Source of the DNA: Helichrysum umbraculigerum | Lineage: Eukaryota > Streptophyta > Magnoliopsida > Asterales > Asteraceae | DNA length: 64,000 nt | Assembly: GCA_949592205.1 (NCBI GenBank) | Contig: CATIUR010000004.1 | Location: forward strand, 96,122,337-96,186,336 | Reading direction: 5' to 3' | In this document: piece after piece, positions 1-10,758 of the stretch | Layout of the letters: every line of letters starts with the position of its first letter | Numbering within the stretch: position 1 is the first letter of the stretch | Position numbers and translations under genes: made by a program | Notes under the pieces: model-generated | Database searches by the model: none | What the model was told of the DNA's origin: nothing | What the model saw: only the letters and a program-made list of their open reading frames with translations

Positions 1-1
1 G

Positions 2-2068
2 TGCCACTTTATGGTGAAAGAAGGAATAGTTCTTGGACATCGAATTTCAAAATCTGGAATTGAAGTTGACAAAGCCAAAGTTGAGACTATTGCCAAACTT
101 CCGCCACCTACTTCTGTTAAAGCCATTCACAGTTTTCTAGGTCACGCCGGATTTTACCGTCGCTTTATTAAGGATTTCTCTAAGATCTCTCGACCTATGA
201 CACACCTTCTCGAGAAGGATACTCCGTTTGTCTTTTCAGATGACTGTCTTAAAGCTTTCAACTTTTTGAAGGATCAGCTCACACATGCACCGATCATGGT
301 CGCCCCCGATTGGAGTCTTCCGTTTGAGATCATGTGCGATGCTAGTGACTTCGCTGTTGGAGCTGTCTTAGGGCAAAGGAAGGAGAAGCAGTTTCAGCCA
401 ATCTACTACGCCAGCAAGACACTCACTGATGCACAAGAGAATTACACCATGACAGAGAAAGAGCTTCTTGCGGTAGTATTCGCTTTTGATAAATTTCGTT
501 CTTATTTAATATTGTCCAAAACTATTGTCTATACAGATCACTCAGCCTTAAAGTATCTCTTCAAAAAGCAAGACGCTAAACCAAGACTGCTTAGATGGAT
601 TCTCCTCCTCCAAGAATTTGACATTGAAATCAAGGATAAAAAGGGAGCCGAGAATGTCGCAGCAGATCATCTTAGTCGATTGGAAAATCCGTCGATGGAG
701 AAGCTTGATAAGAGAGAAATTCAAGACCAGTTTCCTGAAGAACAACTCATGAATATCGGAGGATACCAAAAGGGATCTCAATTCACTTATAACCCTTGGT
801 ATGCTGACTACGCTAATTATCTGGTTGGAGGAATTGTGCCAAAAGGAATGCCCACCTCTAGAAGACGCAAATTCTTTAGAGACGTAAAGAACTACTATTG
901 GGACGATCCATACTTATTCAAAGTATGCCCGGACCAAATCATCAGAAGATGCGCAGACGAGAGGGAGGCAAGGAACATTCTTCACCAAAGTCATCACGGA
1001 CCAACTGGAGGACATCATGGAGCGAATATGACCGCAAGGAAGGTATACGATTCCGGATTCTATTGGCCATCCATATTCAGAGACGCTCACGACTTGGTAA
1101 AACGTTGTGATGCTTGCCAAAGGTTTGGAAGTATCTCACGGAGGAGTGAAATGCCACTTACTAACATCCAGGCCTGCGAGATCTTTGATATATGGGGGTT
1201 AGATTTTATGGGACCATTCCCAAAATCATATGGGAAAGAGTATATTCTAGTTGCTGTCGACTACGTCTCCAGGTGGGCTGAAGCTCAAGCATTTCCTACA
1301 AATGATTCCCGAGTAGTGGTGAAATTCTTAAAGCAGCTCTTCTCACATTTCGGTACTCCAAAAGCGATCATTAGTGATCGGGGCACGCACTTCTGTAATG
1401 CTCAGTTTATGAGGACATTACAATATTATGGTGTCACCCATAAGACCTCTACGGCTTACCACCCGCAGACGAATGGGCAAGCTGAAGTGACGAATCGAGC
1501 GCTCAAGAGAATTTTAGAACGAACCGTGGTTAATCATAGGGAAAGATGGGCTGAAAAATTAGACGATGCTCTGTGGGCGTTCAGAACCGCATATAAATCA
1601 CCACTCGGAACCACGCCCTACAGACTAGTCTACGGAAAAGCGTGTCATCTGCCGATAGAGTTGGAGTATAAAGCTCACTGGGCGCTGAGAGAATGTAATT
1701 TAGACCCTTCTACAATTGGATCACATCGGAAAATGCAACTGAATGAACTAGCCGAATTAAGAGACCAAGCATATGATAGCTCTCTGCATTTCAAAGAACG
1801 AACAAAGAATACTCACGACGCTAAACTCAAATATTCTAAGTTCAAGCCCGGAGACAAAGTTCTTCTCTTCAATTCGCGCTTCAAAAAATTCTCCGGCAAA
1901 TTCAGATCAAGGTGGAGCGGACCATTTGTTGTATCAAAAGTCTATACCTTCGGAGCTGTCGAACTGGAAGCCCCGGACGGTAATTTTAAAGTCAATGGCC
2001 ATCGCTTAAAGCACTACATCGAAGATTTCCCCTCTGGTGAGGAAGTCTATATCTTTGAACCACCTTGA
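2..2068 (+). CDS. Athila-type pol polyprotein, partial (RT end, RNase H, integrase)
   Basis: This is the C-terminal two thirds of a Gypsy pol polyprotein, open from the window edge to a TGA at 2066-2068. It starts at the end of the RT domain (CHFMVKEGIVLGH, a post-YxDD motif). RNase H follows at about residues 100-225, with MCDASDFAVGAVLG, TEKELLAVV, YTDHSAL and AADHLSR. Integrase follows with an HHCC zinc finger (HHGPTGGHH ... CDACQ, about 325-370) and a DDE core (GLDFMGPFP, IISDRGTHF, TNGQAEVTNRA, about 395-500). A C-terminal DNA-binding region with FKPGDKVLLFNSR completes it. There are no stops or frameshifts, so the element may be fairly young. The motifs match the Athila lineage; I see no chromodomain. 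In life it would cut and join element cDNA into the genome. Confidence 0.93.
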   Translation, partial: CHFMVKEGIVLGHRISKSGIEVDKAKVETIAKLPPPTSVKAIHSFLGHAGFYRRFIKDFSKISRPMTHLLEKDTPFVFSDDCLKAFNFLKDQLTHAPIMVAPDWSLPFEIMCDASDFAVGAVLGQRKEKQFQPIYYASKTLTDAQENYTMTEKELLAVVFAFDKFRSYLILSKTIVYTDHSALKYLFKKQDAKPRLLRWILLLQEFDIEIKDKKGAENVAADHLSRLENPSMEKLDKREIQDQFPEEQLMNIGGYQKGSQFTYNPWYADYANYLVGGIVPKGMPTSRRRKFFRDVKNYYWDDPYLFKVCPDQIIRRCADEREARNILHQSHHGPTGGHHGANMTARKVYDSGFYWPSIFRDAHDLVKRCDACQRFGSISRRSEMPLTNIQACEIFDIWGLDFMGPFPKSYGKEYILVAVDYVSRWAEAQAFPTNDSRVVVKFLKQLFSHFGTPKAIISDRGTHFCNAQFMRTLQYYGVTHKTSTAYHPQTNGQAEVTNRALKRILERTVVNHRERWAEKLDDALWAFRTAYKSPLGTTPYRLVYGKACHLPIELEYKAHWALRECNLDPSTIGSHRKMQLNELAELRDQAYDSSLHFKERTKNTHDAKLKYSKFKPGDKVLLFNSRFKKFSGKFRSRWSGPFVVSKVYTFGAVELEAPDGNFKVNGHRLKHYIEDFPSGEEVYIFEPP

Positions 2069-2114
2069 GCCAACTATTAGGTACAAAGAGTCAAGCTAGA
2101 GACTCTCTAAACAA

Positions 2115-2135
2115 GCGCTATTGGGAGGCACCCCA
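2115..2135 (+). other. Conserved post-pol hairpin of Athila-A
   Basis: GCGCTATTGGGAGGCACCCC begins 47 bases after the pol stop and has a close partner in Athila-B at 14654-14675. TGGG pairs with CCCA around a six-base loop. In Athila-B the outer pair is C-G instead of T-A, so pairing is kept. The function is unknown. Confidence 0.6.
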
Positions 2136-2408
2136 TTTCTTATCTTATTTTATTTTATTTCTTAGTTATTTTTGCTTTAGTATTATCATCCCTAAACTAA
2201 TGATGCAGGATAACCCAAATATCTGACGATGCCACACTCCTACATATACATCAGATAAGTTTTATTCATAGTATACAAATGTGAATGAACAGATGACCTC
2301 ACAAAGCTTTAACATTTAAAACAAACATTTCTTGAAGTCATCTGATTATTTTGCATTTGTATACCCATTTAAAACTATAGCATTACCTGTTTATCTTTAT
2401 GTTTCAGG

Positions 2409-2906
2409 ATGGACGCTTCAGCTGAGACTTCAGGACAAGCTACTCAGAAACAACAGAGGAAGAGAACCCGCAGAGGAAAAAGAAAGAAGACGACCACCAC
2501 TACTGATGAGCATGCTCCGACTGCTCCTGTATCTGCCCCACTTTTTGACTTTGGAGTTACCCCTTCAGACCCAAGGGTGATTTGGGCGATGCTCAGTGAG
2601 CTTTCGATTCAGCGTAGCTCTCAGTCCGAAATCAGAGAGGTGATGGGACTACCAAGACTCGCCGACCAGCCGTATCAGCTTGGTCAGGGTCCCGGGCCAG
2701 CTCTCCCACCTTGGTCCTTCTTCCCAGCTGCCCCAACACAGACTGTTCCTCCCACTGCTGTTGCTCCTTCTAGGACACCTCGGATTCCCGCTGATGCATC
2801 CATGATGTCTGATCGCACTGCTGCCTTATCACTCACTTCAGATCCTGATCCTGAAGCACTTGCAGCATTTGATCCAGACATGGATGATTTACTAGACGAT
2901 CTCTAG
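2409..2906 (+). CDS. Athila-A extra ORF after pol, 165 aa, unknown function
   Basis: This small ORF lies between pol and the 3' LTR, where Athila elements often carry an additional reading frame. The N-terminus is strongly basic (QKQQRKRTRRGKRKK, about residues 14-28) and looks like a nuclear-localisation or nucleic-acid-binding tail. The middle is rich in proline and alanine, and the C-terminus is acidic (DPDMDDLLDDL). I see no signal peptide or membrane segment, so it does not resemble an envelope protein. ATG 2409 gives the basic tail. No homologous ORF is visible at the same place in Athila-B. Translation is unproven. Confidence 0.5.
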   Translation: MDASAETSGQATQKQQRKRTRRGKRKKTTTTTDEHAPTAPVSAPLFDFGVTPSDPRVIWAMLSELSIQRSSQSEIREVMGLPRLADQPYQLGQGPGPALPPWSFFPAAPTQTVPPTAVAPSRTPRIPADASMMSDRTAALSLTSDPDPEALAAFDPDMDDLLDDL

Positions 2907-3188
2907 TTTATTTTATCTTTAGTTATCTTTATTTATCATTAGAACTGTTGTGTTGTTGAACTGATGATTATGATGGTATTTTATGATATTGCAGACCTTA
3001 TCTTCGTAGGAATTGGATGAGCTTTGAAAAGAGTCTGGTCCTCACAATCCAGCAAATTATTTACACCAACCCTACACGAATCTGGTCCGATATCCAGTGC
3101 CCACTGTCCGTAGGGAAGTATCTATCCTAAACCCGTTCTTCCTATTTTTAGTATAACTTCGATATGCCTATTGACCACTTAAATCTCA

Positions 3189-3317
3189 AAGTGTGGGATC
3201 CCCCTCGCTTATAACTTCTAAATTCACATTTTTCCTAAACCAAAACCCTAAGTGTGGGATTTTCTCCCTACTTAGTGTAGAAACATTGGGGACAATGTTT
3301 ATTTCTAAGTGTGGGAT
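3189..3317 (+). repeat. Three spaced AAGTGTGGGAT motifs in Athila-A
   Basis: Copies start at 3189, 3250 and 3307. A fourth at 4926-4936 lies next to the 3' LTR and is part of the polypurine-tract region. Athila-B has the same four motifs at 14996, 15056, 15114 and 16236, with the first three 60 and 58 bases apart against 61 and 57 here. Confidence 0.8.
3281..3300 (+). other. Short hairpin between motif copies (Athila-A)
   Basis: AAACATTG-GGGA-CAATGTTT is a perfect 8-bp stem with a 4-base loop, 6 bases before the third AAGTGTGGGAT. The matching hairpin in Athila-B (15091-15108) has a C-G pair where this one has T-A. Confidence 0.65.
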
Positions 3318-4925
3318 AGCGGTATATCTCTCGTCTGTCAAAATATCTGTTTAAGTTGATCTAGAAACATGCTAGTCCTCAAAATAAATTTTTTCAACCC
3401 TTATTTTGCCAAAATTTTCAAAAATTTTAAACTTTCATGAGTCATAAAGTAAGATGAAGTACAGATTTGTTTTACAAGTATGTCAAAAGTTGGTAAATAT
3501 GAGGTCGAAATCATGTCGGATTCTAAACAATTTAAGATGAGGATCTAAGAGGGGCATCGCACGACTGGACACATATAACCCATTCTTTTGCAGTGAGGAA
3601 TTTGAGCCTTATAAGCATTCATTTTAAATGCTTCACTGTTCGTTTGTTGTGTGTGACCGGTGCACGCATTTCTGAATTAGAACTTGCCCCAGGTATACAT
3701 TTCGAGATCACATTGACAGGTGTCATACGTGACATAGGTACGATTAGAGGACCTTGACATTCCTTAGGATTTAAACCCCTTTTCACATATCTCTTCAAGC
3801 CCAAAACCCTTCCAACACTCAATTTTAGTGTTGATGATCCGCTTAGAAAACCCTGTTGAGCCTTAGCCTTTTCATTTCTTTCAACCCATATTATTAAACC
3901 CATTTATTCCCTTACCTACCAAAAACTTATCTTAGAATTTTTAAATCTTTTTGAAAAACGATATTTAGTTATTCCTTTTTGCTTTCACTCCAAAAATCAC
4001 AAATAATGTTTACTAAAACTTCTCGTGTGCGTTTTATTGATCTATACTAAAGAATCGAGAGTCATGTGGTGCGAAAAATTGGCACCAAAGTAAACTCAGA
4101 AATCATCGAAGGATTGAAAAAATGAAAATAAGAAGGGATCTCAAGAAGGGAAATAAAAGAAAATCCCTTAGAAGTTTCCTGGCCAGAAAAATCTAAGCCC
4201 AAAAAAAAAAAAAAAAAAAAATAGAAATAGAAAAGCAAAAGAAAAAGAAAGAAAATAGCTAAAATAAAGCTAAGTACTTTTACTCTCTCGAAAACTCGAT
4301 TCTTCAAAGAAATATCATTCCGTGTGTTTTTAAAGGATAGAAGTCAAAATAGCTATCTTATCCCCTAAAAGTGTTATCCGTTTCCGTTTTCATTAAAAAG
4401 GATATCTAGATAGAGTTTTTCTCGAAAATTTAGAAGTCCCAAGATAAGTAAACACCCTTAAAACCTAGATACCCCCAATCTATCCATACCCCTTAAAAAC
4501 CCACACCAAACACTACAACCCATTTGAATGTCCTGGGATAATCAGTACCGTTCCTGTCTAAGTGATGAAGATCTGATCCTCGGGCAAGCCTATGACGACG
4601 AGTGCTGCACGTCTGGTATTTGAGCGATTTTTTATTTGGCTTAGGATAATAGGAACCCCGATACACTTTGAGTGAATTGAGTGACCACCAGTGAGATCGC
4701 CCAGTCGTGTATATTCCACAAATTCGAGAATTGAAAGTTTGCCTAAGAGAATCATCTTGAAAACCTTTTGATACTTCTTGTGAACACCTCTTATTTATCT
4801 AACAGGCGAATACTTGTTTTCAATCTGTGTGAATTCTTCTTTGTGGGTCAGAATCAAAAATCTTTTTGCATGGAAAATTTTTGGCAGGTAAGAAGGGAAG
4901 TTTGCTTGAGGACAAGCAATTGTCT

Positions 4926-4939
4926 AAGTGTGGGATATT
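4926..4939 (+). other. Athila-A polypurine-tract region
   Basis: AAGTGTGGGATATT directly precedes the LTR start TGATAACACG. This is the position of the plus-strand primer. It is preceded by TTGAGGACAAGCAA, which also occurs before the Athila-B 3' LTR. Confidence 0.7.
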
Positions 4940-5313
4940 TGATAACACGCAAAAAGTCATGTTTTTGTGTGCCATTATCTCACCATTTTAGCCCAATTGT
5001 TAATGAAAACACTTAAATATGAACTTAAATGTCACATTTCATCATTAGGGCTAAAATATAGACGATGTTTCAAGATTCAACCAAAAAGACCTAAAAACGA
5101 GTAAAATAGAGCACAAACGGTTAACGAATCTTCTGTTCACGCATTTAAGCACAAATTAAGCTATACTTGGAATTATGACCTCTAACTTATGTCATTTTCT
5201 TCGTTAGGAAATTACGAAACCGTGAGCGCGAGAATCACTCAAAACGGATAAACGACGAAGAAGTTACGCCCGAACGAAGAAACGAAGAACCGAAGAATCA
5301 AGATACGGGAGAG

Positions 5314-5400
5314 CTAGACCGTATACGGCCAAACTAGACCGTATACGGCCTAGCACAGACCGTATACGGCCTAGCTAGACCGTATACGGCCTAGCACAAC
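5314..5400 (+). repeat. Palindromic U3 repeats of the Athila-A LTR
   Basis: Four near-identical units of about 20 bases each contain the self-complementary core CCGTATACGG. Degraded units (CCATATATGG, CCGTATACAC, CCGTATTTGCC) follow to about 5490. They lie 190-270 bases upstream of the TATA box, a usual place for LTR enhancer repeats. Confidence 0.75.
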
Positions 5401-5587
5401 CATATATGGTCTGTGTTCTCCCGTATTCACCCTATGCTCAACCGTATACACTCCAGTTCTCCCGTATTTGCCCTAGCTCAACCGTATCGTGCGTTTGGGC
5501 GATAAAAATCAGGTTTTTATTCGGGTTTGCGATACGGTTGTGCATTTGAAGATTTGGATACGGTCTACGGATACGGTTGTGCGAATT

Positions 5588-5598
5588 CTATATATAGA
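5588..5598 (+). promoter_or_regulatory. TATA box of the Athila-A LTR
   Basis: CTATATATAGA is followed about 30 bases on by a C/A/T-rich leader. It sits between the palindromic U3 repeats and the likely R region. Confidence 0.6.
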
Positions 5599-7145
5599 GG
5601 CTTCATTTCAACATTTCAACACACACTTTTTCACACTTTTCTTTCACACTTCTCATCTCACACACACACTTTCTCTCTCTAGAATAAATTAGTTGGTAGT
5701 TAGTTTAGTTAATCTAGTAGGGTACGAGCTTTAAGCTCTTTTGTAACGGAGGTGCTCCGAGACTGCGGTGTCGCACGATTTGTAATAACGCTTTGTCAGG
5801 TTTTATTATAATCTCTATCTTATTATTTTAAATAATGTTGTGCTGTTGCTATGCTTGTTTAGAATTACTTGCTAGGATTATTGCCATGCTTAGCTAGACA
5901 AATCTGTGTTTGCTATGATAGTTGCCATGCTAGGGTAGTTACACTTAAATCATGCTGTTACTCTGTCTGTATGCTATTGAAATATATTTGAATCTATGAA
6001 TTGAATCTCAAATGTTTATCTATCCAACTTATGATGTGGTTAGTAACATCCTTCTAGGCTTGGCCAATTGCTAGTTGTATGCCGCTAATTATTCTGTGTC
6101 TGATGATCGTTGAACTAGACATGGCCGGTGTTCTCCTGGTTGAAATATTACCGGAGGGAGACACGGAGCGTAGGATTAGAGATAGATTAGATTCAAGTCA
6201 TTTAACGAGTGTCTTTGAGAGAACTTTCGGGACACTTGTGACTTAACCATGTACCCCGTCACTCTGCATAATTGATCCCTGCTATGCTGCCTTTCTACAT
6301 GTTCTTGTTTGATTGTTGCTTAGGGTTTGCATGCTAGTATCTGTTATGCTGATTAGTTACATGATTAGGTTTTCGAATATTTATCAATTGCATACACCAG
6401 TTTAACATGCATAGAATAGTTAAAATGATTTATATGAAATAATGATGAACAATTTAATCAACCGTTAGACCAGATCATCCCAACTTGTTCCGGTAGGAAA
6501 CCCCTGTTCATGTTTTTGTTTATTCAACAATTCATGCCATGATTCGGATATCTCAAATGTCCGAGATTGGGGAACAAGACTCGAGGATGGTTGTTGGTTA
6601 AATTGGTTGCTACATTTGGGACAACTTCCGGTGTAGTTTACATTCCATAACTGTTATCCATGTGACATGTTATTTATCTGATTGCGGACAACTCTACGTT
6701 AGATAGATAATAGGCTAGGAGTTATGGCTCATTTGGAAATATAGCTGTCATCTTAACTAAGGATTTATCCCATTAACTACCCCTAAATAGCATAAGTAAT
6801 TATCATAGTAAACACTCGCTTCACCTATAAGTTCTCGTTGCCACCTCCCCTCCACTTTACTTTATTTTAATTTAATTTTAGATAATTAGTAGTTAGTTAA
6901 AACCAAAACAAACCAAAAATCTCTTTTAAACCCCAGCTAAATCCACATAGATAACTGAAGTCCTAGATCCCATGCCCGTTGTAGTTTGAAGAACGACCCT
7001 AGGTCATACCTATCGCTGTACTCACCCATAGCTTTAGTATACTTAGGCCCAGCAAAACAAATTTTAAAACCCTCTGGTGGCCGTGCCCGGAGGAAGGTCC
7101 GCAACGACGCGAGTGAAATCGCAACCGACCTCTTGGCACCCATCA

Positions 7146-8862
7146 GTGCACCTCTTGATGCTAATGTGAGCCTAAACTCACCTATAAATAAGAGACTTGG
7201 GTTCCATTTGCAAGACACACCATATGCACACACTTTAAGCATATTTCTTTCTTTACTTTCTCATTCTTTTGTATTACTTCAAGATTAGTATTAGGCTAGT
7301 TAGGAAGCTTGTTCAAGGTAGAACGAAAGTAAGAAACGCATTGTAATCTTCGGTGTATGCTCGGGATTGTGTCAATTAATTCAAGTCTACTTTCTCCCGC
7401 ATTTAATCCTGGTTCTTTCTATCCTTATCTATCTCAATTAATTACGTTTATATTGATTATGCTAGATTTAGTTATTGCCATGATTGGAGAGTAGTATACT
7501 TCTTGTGTTTGTTTGAGATGTAGTTAGTTAATTATGGGATGATTTATAATTACATATTAAAGATCGGTAGTATTACTTTGATCGTCTTATTGCATGTTCT
7601 TGTTTGATTGTTGCCCTAGGATCATCATAGTAGTAAAATATAAATGGTCTTAATTATCGTAAAGTAATATGATGGCCCCTATTCGACTGTTACACGATAT
7701 AGTACTGGAAACACTTCAAGGTGGAGTACAAATGTATGGAAGTCGAGGAACGACCGAAGGTAGTCATATTATGAAACGATATAATATTATGAAGTAATAT
7801 GATGGCCCCTATTCGACTGTTACTCAGTATAGCGTTGGAAACACTTTAGGTGTAGTACAAATACGTGGAAGCTGCGTAACGACCGAAGGTAGTTATATTA
7901 CGGACTAATATATATAAAATGAGAAACCTAGTTTAATTAACCTTTCTAAATAGACTTTTAAAATTCAAATTAATCTAACGCCTTTCCACCAATAAACGTG
8001 ATTACAACACCTTTTTACGACGTCCAATTAAAAGATAGTCAATTATCTGTGTCAATATAATTTGTCAAAGGTATGAAACTATGGAACCGCAAGGCTACAT
8101 GGGGGATTATCGTAGGACAAGACATGGCCCAGGGTTTAAAGCGGTGGAACCACCTAAAGTGAGGAACGCTGTGAATAACTAGGGGATTTATTGGGCAGTC
8201 TTAAGCAAGGGCTGGTTTAAAGTCATAAATGAACTGTTTTAAATACATGAATCTGTTAGGATGACAAGGAATCGTTATATGATTCAGCAATGTCTAGTAC
8301 CTTAAGATTTTGTTCCCGTTCATGTGAAAGTATTATTAAACCTTAATTAAGATTTTGCTTATTATTCAAAATACTTTGTAATGTTACCATAACCAAGCTC
8401 CCGGTGTGACATGCTAATGGGATTTTAATTAGTAGGGAACCTAGTGTTTACATGCATGTATCCAAGAGTAATAATTAACTAATATCTTTCAAAATAGTTT
8501 CTCCAAATATCATCCCATAACTTAATTAACGAAGTCTTAGCAAACACTATCTTTATTTATCTGCTTTAGGTTTTACTTTTATTCCGCTTTTATTTATTTA
8601 CTTGCCTAAGTTAGTTAATATAAAAACCAAAACCCCCACTACTTTATAAACCATTCACTAGTTTGAAAGGCCTCATCTGCCTCGCCTTAGTTTCAATTCA
8701 GTCGGTTTGAAGAACGACTCTAGGTCATACCTACCACTTGCTCACCCTTAGGATTAGCATTGTTAGGAAAAACTTAGGCCCCGCAACTACAAATTTAAAA
8801 CAACCCACTGCTGGTGCCCGGTTAGTAATCGTTAACGACACCGACCTGATCGGGCGCCAACA
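7146..8862 (+). repeat. Athila-B 5' LTR, missing its first ~698 bp
   Basis: The sequence is nearly identical to 16948-18661 of the 3' LTR, but the first ~698 bases of that LTR (16250-16947) are absent here. It contains CCTATAAATAAGAG (TATA region, about 7181), a leader and internal repeats of the ATGATGGCCCCTATTCGACTGT type (about 7670 and 7800). It ends ...GCGCCAACA at 8862. Confidence 0.85.
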
Positions 8863-8868
8863 TGTTTT

Positions 8869-8886
8869 TGGCGCCGCTGCCGGGGA
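8869..8886 (+). other. Primer binding site, tRNA-Asp type (Athila-B)
   Basis: TGGCGCCGCTGCCGGGGA lies six bases after the 5' LTR. It is complementary to the 3' end of plant tRNA-Asp with one apparent change from the common Athila form TGGCGCCGTTGCCGGGGA. Confidence 0.85.
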
Positions 8887-9058
8887 ACCAACTGTACGAT
8901 CCTTAGGCGTCAAGATGAACTTACTCGCTAGTGAACCTTTAGGATTAACTCTTCTCCTTAGACCCCTACGTCTTTCTTTATTTTTCCTTCCTTTCACTAT
9001 TTTCACAAATTACGTTATCCCTATCCACTCAACTAGTCAACCACCTGCCAATGAGACT

Positions 9059-10758
9059 ATGACAGCTACACGTATAACTCTCGCTGAAGACTCTAAACCT
9101 TTGATTGAAGGTCGAGGAGGACCAATTATCTATCCGGAAATCGGTAGAGGATCATTTGAATTAAAACCACACATTGTTCAGTTAGTCCAAAACCTCTCTC
9201 AATTCCATGGCCTACCAAATGAGGATCCCAACTCACACCTTGACAAGTTCATTTCCTTATCAACTCTTTTAAGCCGATTGGGGTTAATCAGGACATAGTC
9301 TACCTATACCTATTTTCCTATTCACTCACTCTCAATGCACAAACCTGGTTTGAGGAACTAGAGATTAACTCTATAACCTCTTGGGTAGAATTAGCAACCA
9401 AATTTTTGGCCAAATATTTCCCCCCATCAAAACAAGCCACGTTTAGGTCCAACATCATAAACTTTCGTCAAGTGCATGATGAATCAATCTTCGATGCATG
9501 GGAGCGCTTTAAGAAATTGCTTAAGAAATGTCCAAATCATCGTTTTGAGCGTTCGGACCAGTTGCGAATTTTCTACAATGGTCTCTTGCCACATCACCGT
9601 CCTTTACTTGATACCGCCACTCAAGGTAGTTTCGTAGACTGTACAGCAAATGAAGCTTGGAGCCTTATTGAGAAAATGACAATACACAACCATGACTGGA
9701 ACAGTGAAAATCACCCCTCACTAGTGGATTCACCAACTATAATCGGGAATGAAACTATCAAAACCCTCACTCAGCAAGTGGCAGACCTAACCAAGGAGAT
9801 TAAGGAATTGAAAAGTCAACAACAACAAGTCTGCCAAGTTCAAACCTGCCTTAATTGTGCTAATCTGAACCACTCAGCCCAAATTCCTCAGTCTCATCTA
9901 ACTTCACCCAATACTAACCCTTCTTTTAACCCACCTAGGAATAGCCCATTAACTTACCAACCTCAACCTTTGGAACCCTCTTCCTCACAAACCTCTAGTT
10001 TTGATGACACCCTGATACAAGTCATTCAAGGAATCTCAGCTAGACAAGACCAAACTGATATCTTCTTAAGAGATCAACTGACTTTGTTAAAAGCTCTCGA
10101 ATCCCAATTAGGACAATTAGCACAACGTATTAACGCTAAACCTCAAGATAGTCCAACTAGTTGCCATAAAGAGGCTTCTCATATTCTAGACTCTCATGTA
10201 GCACATAGCCCACCTACGGTTTATTCTCCGGTGAAGGAACCACCTATTGTCCCATCGACAATGGATTTAGAGTCTACACCAATTAGGAAAATCCCATTTC
10301 CGGCTCGTCTTAAAGAACGACCCGATAAGCTTAAGTCTTTTAAGCTTGATAGGAAAGTCCTAGACACCGCCTCTGAAGTTCACTCCCAAAAATACTTCAG
10401 AAAACTTCTTACAACCAAGGATAAGATACCCGAAGTACCCAATGTCCCGCTGAACGAGGAATGTTCAGCTATCTTGAAAAATATCATTCCTGAAAAACTC
10501 AGAGACACCGGACGTTTTACTCTCCCTATTTCCATCTACAATTCAGGCATTATCTATTCTCTCGCCGATTTAGGAGCTAGTGTTAATCTCATGCCATACT
10601 CACTTTTCAGGAGGCTTGAGTTAGAAAATCTTCGACCTACCAAAATGACCATACAACTTGCTGACCGCTTGGTCAAGTACCCTAGGGGAATAGCTGAAAA
10701 TGTTTTAGTTAGGATTGACAAATTTCTTTACCCAACAGATTTTGTAGTAATGGATATG
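9059..10758 (+). pseudogene. Athila-B gag-protease, frameshifted
   Basis: Gag starts at ATG 9059 and reads in one frame to about 9270. A one-base loss in the run of T near 9270 then shifts the frame, with a false stop at 9296. The correct frame continues through 9406 to a TAG at 10759. Gag motifs include TWFEELEIN (in the shifted part), AKYFPPSKQATFR and WERFKKLLKKCPNH. A glutamine- and serine-rich linker follows at about 9780-10300. An aspartic protease domain at about 10500-10760 carries LADLGASVNLMPYSLF; DLGAS is the usual Athila form of the active site. The protease tail (IILGRPF) follows the TAG in the same frame. Confidence 0.85.

Larger units (their letters stand above)
2907..4925 (+). 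other. Athila-A long non-coding 3' region
   Basis: About 2 kb without a convincing ORF separates the last ORF from the 3' LTR. It holds three copies of AAGTGTGGGAT (3189, 3250, 3307), a hairpin (3281-3300) and a conserved block at about 3545-3720. A second block at about 4560-4720 includes CACTTTGAGTGA. Both blocks are recognisable in Athila-B at about 15345-15500 and 15915-16055. A run of 22 adenines lies near 4201. Confidence 0.7.
1..7145 (+). mobile_element. Athila-A: Ty3/Gypsy element, 3' part (pol end, 3' region, 3' LTR)
   Basis: The window opens inside the pol of an Athila-type Gypsy element. In order it shows the end of reverse transcriptase, RNase H, integrase, a 165-codon extra ORF, a long non-coding 3' region, a polypurine-like tract and a 3' LTR starting TGATAACACG. 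The 5' LTR, gag, protease and the RT active site lie to the left of the window. The right edge is put at 7145 because the sequence from 7146 on matches the inside of the Athila-B LTR (copy at 16948). Athila-A is therefore inferred to sit inside Athila-B's 5' LTR. The right edge is known to within a few bases only. Confidence 0.85.
4940..7145 (+). repeat. Athila-A 3' LTR, about 2.2 kb
   Basis: The LTR begins TGATAACACGC after the polypurine region. Its last 200 bases (GTTTGAAGAACGACCC... to 7145) align with the end of the Athila-B LTR, although the middle is different. U3 holds palindromic CCGTATACGG repeats and a TATA box. A pyrimidine-rich leader follows. The end is placed at ATCA 7142-7145. 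Confidence 0.8.
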
